Source: Mucilaginibacter defluvii
Lineage (GTDB): Bacteria; Bacteroidota; Bacteroidia; Sphingobacteriales; Sphingobacteriaceae
Direction: 5' to 3'
Length of the DNA stretch: 64,000 nucleotides
Assembly: GCF_039543225.1 (NCBI RefSeq)
Contig: NZ_BAABJI010000004.1
Coordinates: 310,001-374,000 of the forward strand
This document shows, piece by piece, positions 60,365-64,000 of the stretch (position 1 is the first letter of the stretch; each line of letters opens with the position of its first letter). Both the position numbers and the translations under genes were made by a program. A model generated the notes under the pieces. It saw only the letters and a program-made list of their open reading frames with translations, had not been told where the DNA came from and searched no databases.

Positions 60365-60866
60365 ACCAGCCTGAATACATAATATAATTATTGGGCAGTC
60401 GGGTGAGTAACTCCCGCTGCTCTTCAGTTAATGGCTTTATTTTTTTAGCAGGAGTACCGGCATACAGGTAACCACTTTCGCATAGCGTTTTTTCAAGTAC
60501 TACTGATCCGGCTGCAATGATAACAAACGGCTCAACTACCGCATCATCCATTACAATGGCACCCATGCCCACTAAAACATGATCATGTAAGGTACAACCA
60601 TGTACTATGGCGTTATGCCCAATGGAAACATTGTTACCAATATTTGTAGGCGCTTTTTGATAGGTTGCGTGAATAACTGCACCGTCCTGAATATTAGTAT
60701 TATCTCCTATTTTTATATAATGCACATCACCCCTGATAACCGCATTAAACCATACCGAACAGTTATTTCCCATAGTTACATCGCCAACGATTGTACTGTT
60801 TTCGGCTATAAAACAATCAGTTCCCCAACTTGGCAACTTATCTTTTACAGGTAAAATAACAGGCAT
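60354..60866 (-). CDS. gamma carbonic anhydrase family protein
   Basis: The 170 residues fold as a left-handed beta helix of hexapeptide repeats: IVGDVTMGNNCSVWFNAVIR, GDVHYIKIGDNTNIQDGAVI, then IGNNVSIGHNAIVHGCTLHD. Metal-ligand histidines are visible in VIHATY, IGHN and IVHGC, matching the three zinc ligands of gamma carbonic anhydrases. It may hydrate carbon dioxide, though many relatives are uncharacterised. It lies next to tRNA-Gly, convergent with the Ig-like lipoprotein gene. Confidence 0.92.
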   Translation of the reverse strand: MPVILPVKDKLPSWGTDCFIAENSTIVGDVTMGNNCSVWFNAVIRGDVHYIKIGDNTNIQDGAVIHATYQKAPTNIGNNVSIGHNAIVHGCTLHDHVLVGMGAIVMDDAVVEPFVIIAAGSVVLEKTLCESGYLYAGTPAKKIKPLTEEQRELLTRLPNNYIMYSGWFME

Positions 60867-60881
60867 ATATAATTTGATTTA

Positions 60882-60910
60882 TTGATTGACTGATTAATTT
60901 TATATGTTTG
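60882..60910 (+). promoter_or_regulatory. promoter of tRNA-Gly
   Basis: TTG at 60882-60884, an 18-nt spacer and a perfect TATGTTTG (TAnnTTTG) at 60903-60910 lie 9 bp before the tRNA. This is the best-matching promoter in the window. Confidence 0.7.
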
Positions 60911-60919
60911 ATTTATCAA

Positions 60920-60992
60920 GCGAAAATAGCTCAGCTGGTAGAGCATCAGTTTCCCAAACTGAAGGTCGCGGGTTCGAACCCCGTTTTTCGCT
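60920..60992 (+). tRNA. tRNA-Gly (anticodon CCC)
   Basis: A full cloverleaf can be folded. GCGAAAA pairs perfectly with TTTTCGC in the acceptor arm. The D arm is present (GCTC...GAGC), the anticodon stem TCAGT/ACTGA encloses loop TTCCCAA, and the T arm has loop TTCGAAC. Length is 73 nt with T discriminator and no encoded CCA. The anticodon CCC reads GGG. The convergent nadB stop codon is only 5 bp away. Confidence 0.94.
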
Positions 60993-60996
60993 CAAC

Positions 60997-62589
60997 TTAT
61001 ATTACCGTATCATATAGTTCGGCAGCATGTTCAGGGTAATCGGTTGTATAATGCAAGCCCCTGCTCTCCTTGCGTAACATGGCTGATTTTATTACCAGGT
61101 ACGATACCTGGATCAAATTACGCAGCTCGCAAAGTTTAACTGACAACTTCGTCCGCTTATAAAATTCTTCCGTTTCTTCATATAACAAACCCAACCGGCG
61201 CATCGCCCTTTCCAGCCTGAAATCGGAGCGAACTATGCCCACATAATCGTTCATTACCTTTTGCATTTCGCGCACATTGTGCGTTACCAATATATCTTCG
61301 TTTGATAATTGCACACCCTTCTCGTCCCAATCAGGTATATTATCAGGCACTACAGCAGTTTCAAAGCTTTTAACGGCATCCTCATAAATACGGTGGGCAA
61401 ATACCAACGCCTCTAATAAGGAATTTGATGCCAACCTGTTAGCACCATGTAACCCGGTTGATGAACACTCGCCACAAGCATAAAGCCTTAAAATAGATGA
61501 GCGGCCGACATGATCTACAGAAACACCACCACACATATAATGACAAGCCGGTGCAACGGGAATCATATCCTTGGTCATATCCAAACCAATCTCCAAACAT
61601 TTAGCATATATATTCGGGAAATGCTGTAATATATCTGCTTTACTGCGATGACGTATATCCAGATAAACATAGTCCTCGCCCGATTTTTTTATTTCTGAGT
61701 CGATAGCTCTGGCTACAATGTCACGTGGCGCTAATGATTTACGTTTATCGTATTCATGCATAAACTCTTCACCATTGGTACGTTTCAATATACCACCGAA
61801 ACCACGGACTGCTTCTGATATAAGGAATGAGGGATATTCACCCGGATTATATAAAGCTGTTGGGTGGAATTGTATAAATTCCATATTACGCACTTTACCT
61901 TTAGCGCGGTAAACCATGGCCACACCGTCACCAGTAGCGATTGTAGGATTTGTAGTTACCGAATAAATATGGCCCGCACCGCCCGATGCCATTACGGTTA
62001 CCTTAGATAATATCTTCTCGACCTCATTAGTTTCGGTATTAAAGGCATAAATACCATAACAGGTAATATCTTTTGATGACTTATCCACAAATTCACCTAA
62101 ATGATGTTGTGTAATTAAATCAACCGCGAAATAATGTGTAAGTATCTCTATATTAGTATTTTGATGTATCTGCTCTAACAAAGCACGCTCAATCTCGAAA
62201 CCGGTTATATCCTTATAATGCAGTACACGGAATTCTGAGTGACCTCCCTCTTTTGCCAGGTCATAAATACCATCGTTGGTTTTGTCGAAATTGGTTCCGT
62301 AGTCAATAATTTCGTTAATTCGCTCTGGCCCTTCCTTAACCACAATTTCCACAACCTCTGGGTCACACAAGCCGTCACCGGCAATTAGGGTATCTTTTAT
62401 ATGTTTTTCAAACGAATCTTCCTTTTTATCCACAACCACCGCAACGCCACCCTGGGCATACTTAGTGTTTGATTCATCTTCATTTGCCTTTGTAACTATC
62501 AGTACCTTACCATGCTTTGCAGCCTTAAGTGCAAAACTTAGTCCGGCGATGCCTGAACCAATTACCAGGAAATCCACATTTCGGGTCAT
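60997..62589 (-). CDS. nadB: L-aspartate oxidase
   Basis: The 530 residues start with the FAD dinucleotide motif LVIGSGIAGLSFALKAAKHG, then ESNTKYAQGGVAVV (substrate-pocket region). GGAGHIYSVTTNPTIATGDG, EFIQFHPTALY, ISEAVRGFGGIL, PVAPACHYMCGGVSVD and GECSSTGLHGANRLASNSLL follow, all typical of the succinate dehydrogenase flavoprotein family and of NadB. A helical C-terminus completes it. It oxidises L-aspartate to iminoaspartate, the first step of NAD synthesis. NadA, which uses that product, is divergent at 62999. The pair is very likely coordinated from the shared 409-bp gap. Confidence 0.97.
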   Translation of the reverse strand: MTRNVDFLVIGSGIAGLSFALKAAKHGKVLIVTKANEDESNTKYAQGGVAVVVDKKEDSFEKHIKDTLIAGDGLCDPEVVEIVVKEGPERINEIIDYGTNFDKTNDGIYDLAKEGGHSEFRVLHYKDITGFEIERALLEQIHQNTNIEILTHYFAVDLITQHHLGEFVDKSSKDITCYGIYAFNTETNEVEKILSKVTVMASGGAGHIYSVTTNPTIATGDGVAMVYRAKGKVRNMEFIQFHPTALYNPGEYPSFLISEAVRGFGGILKRTNGEEFMHEYDKRKSLAPRDIVARAIDSEIKKSGEDYVYLDIRHRSKADILQHFPNIYAKCLEIGLDMTKDMIPVAPACHYMCGGVSVDHVGRSSILRLYACGECSSTGLHGANRLASNSLLEALVFAHRIYEDAVKSFETAVVPDNIPDWDEKGVQLSNEDILVTHNVREMQKVMNDYVGIVRSDFRLERAMRRLGLLYEETEEFYKRTKLSVKLCELRNLIQVSYLVIKSAMLRKESRGLHYTTDYPEHAAELYDTVI

Positions 62590-62998
62590 ATATATACGTA
62601 TAGATGTGTAAAAGTAATACTTGTGTTAATAAGCGGCGTAAAAGGTGTTAATTTTGTGTAAGTAAAAAAATAATAAATTATAAACACGTGGATAACCCGT
62701 AGTTTTGTACTGTTGAACGATAAATTTTGCGAGACTTATCAGCATTGCCAACATCGAATTCAACATTTTTAACACAGCGAAAATATTAACATAAAAGTAT
62801 TTTAAATAAATCTTGTTTATCATACCAATCTAATTTTCAATTCGCTGCACAAAATTTAATTGGAATAAATTGTTAACAACTATGTGAAAACAACTTTTAT
62901 CTCTTTTTGTAGCATTAGTTTCTAACAAAACTAACAGCTTAATAAACTATAGTTTTCTTACTTATATTAAATAATGTTGTTTTTATTGATTTGTTGAA
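62590..62998. promoter_or_regulatory. AT-rich divergent control region between nadB and nadA
   Basis: This 409-bp gap is very AT-rich. It must contain promoters for both NAD-synthesis genes, but I cannot point to a convincing TTG/TAnnTTTG pair. CGTGGATAA at 62687-62695 is one mismatch from a DnaA box. A 65-codon open frame inside (62626-62823, minus) has no protein-like features and is discarded. Confidence 0.4.
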
Positions 62999-63991
62999 AT
63001 GGATATCTTCGAAGAAATAAATGTGAAAGGTTTTGTGGAGGAAGACATCGATCCTACTCTTGACCTTTTCGATGAAATTGAAAAATTAAAAAAGCAGAAA
63101 AATGCGGTCATACTTGCCCATTACTATCAGGATGGCGATATACAGGATATTGCAGATTATATCGGCGATAGCCTCGGCTTATCGCAGCAGGCAGCAAAAA
63201 CTGATGCGGATATCATCGTATTCGCCGGGGTACACTTCATGGCCGAAACAGCCAAGATACTCTCGCCAAACAAAAAGGTTTTACTGCCCGATGTAAAGGC
63301 AGGATGCTCGCTGGCTGATAGTTGCCCGCCGCATTTGTTTAAAAAATTTAAGGAGCAATACCCTGATCACCTGGTAATTACCTATGTGAACTGTACTGCT
63401 GAACTGAAGGCTTTAAGTGATATAGTTTGTACCTCGAGCAACGCGGTGCAGATAGTGGAAAGCCTGTCGAAAGATCAGAAGATCATCTTCGGGCCTGACA
63501 AAAATTTGGGTGCCTGGGTAGCTAAAAAAACCGGCCGAGACCTGGTGTTATGGAATGGCGCCTGCATGGTGCACGAGATATTTTCGAGAGAGAAAATCAC
63601 ACGGTTAAAGGAAAGGCATCCGGGTGTGAAGTTACTGGCGCACCCTGAATGTGAAGAAGTTATACTGGAAATGTCAGATTATATAGGCTCAACGACCGGT
63701 ATCCTTAAATACGCCACAAATTCGCCTGACAAGGAGTTTATCGTAGCGACGGAATCGGGAATACTACACCAAATGCAAAAGGAAAATCCGGATAAAACAT
63801 TTATTCCGGCGCCGCCTAACAATAATTGCGCTTGTAATGATTGCCCGCACATGAAACGCAATACGCTTGAAAAGCTTTACCTGTGCTTAAAAAATGAATT
63901 GCCCGAAGTAACTGTACCTGAACATATTATAAAGGATGCAGTTAAACCTATTGAGCGTATGCTGGATATATCGGCTAAACTGGGATTATAA
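62999..63991 (+). CDS. nadA: quinolinate synthase
   Basis: This 330-residue protein condenses iminoaspartate with dihydroxyacetone phosphate to give quinolinate, using a [4Fe-4S] cluster. Its hallmarks are LKKQKNAVILAHYYQDGDIQ, DYIGDSLGLSQQAAK, IVFAGVHFMAETAKILSPNK and VKAGCSLADSCP. YVNCTAELKALSDIVCTSSN, LWNGACMVHE, LAHPECEEV and NNNCACNDCPHMKRNTLEK follow. The cluster cysteines expected near the N-terminal third, the middle and the C-terminus are all present. It is the partner of the divergent nadB. Confidence 0.97.
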   Translation: MDIFEEINVKGFVEEDIDPTLDLFDEIEKLKKQKNAVILAHYYQDGDIQDIADYIGDSLGLSQQAAKTDADIIVFAGVHFMAETAKILSPNKKVLLPDVKAGCSLADSCPPHLFKKFKEQYPDHLVITYVNCTAELKALSDIVCTSSNAVQIVESLSKDQKIIFGPDKNLGAWVAKKTGRDLVLWNGACMVHEIFSREKITRLKERHPGVKLLAHPECEEVILEMSDYIGSTTGILKYATNSPDKEFIVATESGILHQMQKENPDKTFIPAPPNNNCACNDCPHMKRNTLEKLYLCLKNELPEVTVPEHIIKDAVKPIERMLDISAKLGL

Positions 63992-64000
63992 TAAAATTAT

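Noticed and set aside
62626..62823. 65-codon open frame in the nadB-nadA gap
   Set aside because: It occurs in very AT-rich DNA, with no start signal and no recognisable protein features.
1..64000. CRISPR array, prophage, rRNA operon or insertion sequence
   Set aside because: No regularly spaced repeats, phage structural genes, rRNA sequence or transposase were found on either strand.

Overview
The window reads as chromosomal DNA of a Bacteroidota species, most like Sphingobacteriaceae (Mucilaginibacter/Pedobacter type). The evidence is three SusC/SusD outer-membrane uptake pairs, an ECF sigma/FecR/STN-SusC signalling set, promoters of the TTG-N(18-21)-TAnnTTTG type, and two copies of the parS palindrome TGTTCCACGTGGAACA beside mnmG, which suggest the replication origin is near. 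The genus is an inference from protein style; no rRNA is present.

Left part (1-10.5 kb): a cut-off S41 peptidase, then tRNA-Arg(CCU) with a strong terminator. Next come a TetR regulator and a rightward operon: SusC, SusD, an alkaline-phosphatase-superfamily phosphodiesterase, a small CBU_0592-type membrane protein and a calcineurin-like phosphoesterase. This looks like a locus for taking up and dephosphorylating an organic phosphate. The 3' end of the tRNA plus its terminator is duplicated at 9716-9770, so the operon lies between direct repeats like an integrated island, although no integrase is visible. A decayed copy of the phosphodiesterase 3' end lies at 10310-10370.

10.5-21.3 kb: a polysaccharide-utilisation locus. 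An ECF sigma factor and its FecR anti-sigma factor are separated by a convergent sulfatase. They are followed by SusC with an STN signalling domain, SusD, a SusE-like lipoprotein and a GH76 alpha-1,6-mannanase. The likely substrate is an alpha-mannan, possibly sulfated.

21.4-31 kb: metG, an LD-carboxypeptidase, a DoxX protein and a leftward SusC/SusD/DUF1735 triplet with no enzyme. 31-36 kb: a PadR-PspC-small protein operon with a good PadR-type operator, an outer-membrane beta-barrel protein with a structured leader, and then a patch of intergenic repeats.

36-50 kb: housekeeping and envelope genes. These are exonuclease III, a GNAT, a cyclophilin and a conserved small protein (one leftward operon); a small metal-motif protein with a TonB receptor; an alpha/beta hydrolase; a macro-domain protein; a two-component system; a DUF4175 coiled-coil membrane protein with an RsbW-like ATPase and YbeY; glutathione peroxidase; and a hypoxanthine-DNA glycosylase followed by a broken PD-(D/E)XK nuclease-like gene.

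50.8-64 kb: a Mla-type lipid ABC transporter (MCE protein, ATPase, permease), pirin, an NAD(P)-binding protein, an ABC-F ATPase, the parS pair with mnmG, an Ig-like lipoprotein, a gamma carbonic anhydrase, tRNA-Gly(CCC) and the divergent NAD-synthesis genes nadB and nadA. The most notable signals are the tRNA-flanked phosphoester cassette with its TetR-type operator, the parS pair, the broken nuclease gene and the sigma/FecR pair split by an antisense sulfatase.
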